A stretch of 5,581 nt of DNA from Ruminococcaceae bacterium UBA1244 (GTDB taxonomy: Bacteria > Bacillota > Clostridia > Oscillospirales > Acutalibacteraceae), in assembly GCA_002308635.1 (NCBI GenBank), contig DBWG01000127.1, positions 1 through 5,581 on the forward strand. Direction: 5' to 3'. The position numbers were made by a program, and so were the translations under genes. Shown here piece by piece: positions 5,554-5,581 of the stretch (position 1 is its first letter; the number at the start of each line of letters is the position of its first letter). The notes under the pieces are model-generated. The model was not told the origin of the DNA, searched no databases, and worked only from the letters and a program-made list of their open reading frames with translations.

Positions 5554-5581
5554 ATTATAAATGCTAAACTGAAAAAGTACA
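5554..5581 (-). promoter_or_regulatory. Probable sigma-A promoter of the SNF2 operon
   Basis: On the minus strand a perfect TATAAT (5554-5559) lies about 60 nt upstream of the first ATG. At a 17-nt spacing the -35 hexamer would be TGTACT, a poor match and at the window edge, so the -35 assignment is uncertain. No operator-like palindrome was seen in the 5'-leader apart from a short GATATATC. Confidence 0.5.

Overview
The window looks like chromosomal DNA of a low- to mid-GC Gram-positive bacterium of the Clostridia, most likely a Ruminococcus-like member of the Oscillospiraceae. This is inferred from strong AGGAGG-type ribosome binding sites, a near-exact N-terminus of the sporulation regulator SpoVT, a Firmicutes-style tyrosine integrase tail and the protein character of the SNF2/SWIM genes. 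Genus is a guess; no rRNA or tRNA is present to confirm it.

Left part (1-664, + strand): an AT-rich hypothetical gene at 87-623, probably the 3' part of a once longer reading frame, closed by a good intrinsic terminator (625-664) that can work in both directions.

Middle (665-1798): a gene graveyard. Read on the minus strand, 667-908 is the C-terminal catalytic tail of a phage/ICE-type tyrosine recombinase, broken by a frameshift and lacking one catalytic His. A 13-bp perfect inverted repeat (892-933) lies at its upstream edge. Beyond it, 928-1487 (minus) is a patchwork of open stretches in different frames from an unrecognised, highly charged protein. On the + strand, 1569-1667 encodes only the first 32 residues of a SpoVT protein with an intact ribosome binding site. 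It is followed out of frame by a short coding tail (1670-1738) and a hairpin terminator (1743-1771). This is what a decayed integrated element leaves behind.

Right part (1799-5491, minus strand): a compact, apparently intact three-gene operon, transcribed right to left: a 117-aa hypothetical protein (5138-5491), an 862-aa SNF2-family helicase/translocase (2531-5119) and a 242-aa SWIM zinc-finger protein (1799-2527). Gaps are 18 and 3 nt, each gene has its own ribosome binding site, and a TATAAT -10 box lies upstream of the first gene. The SNF2 protein would be an ATP-driven DNA translocase and the SWIM protein its likely DNA- or protein-binding partner. The small first protein is the least understood part. 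No CRISPR array, intact transposase or RNA gene was seen.
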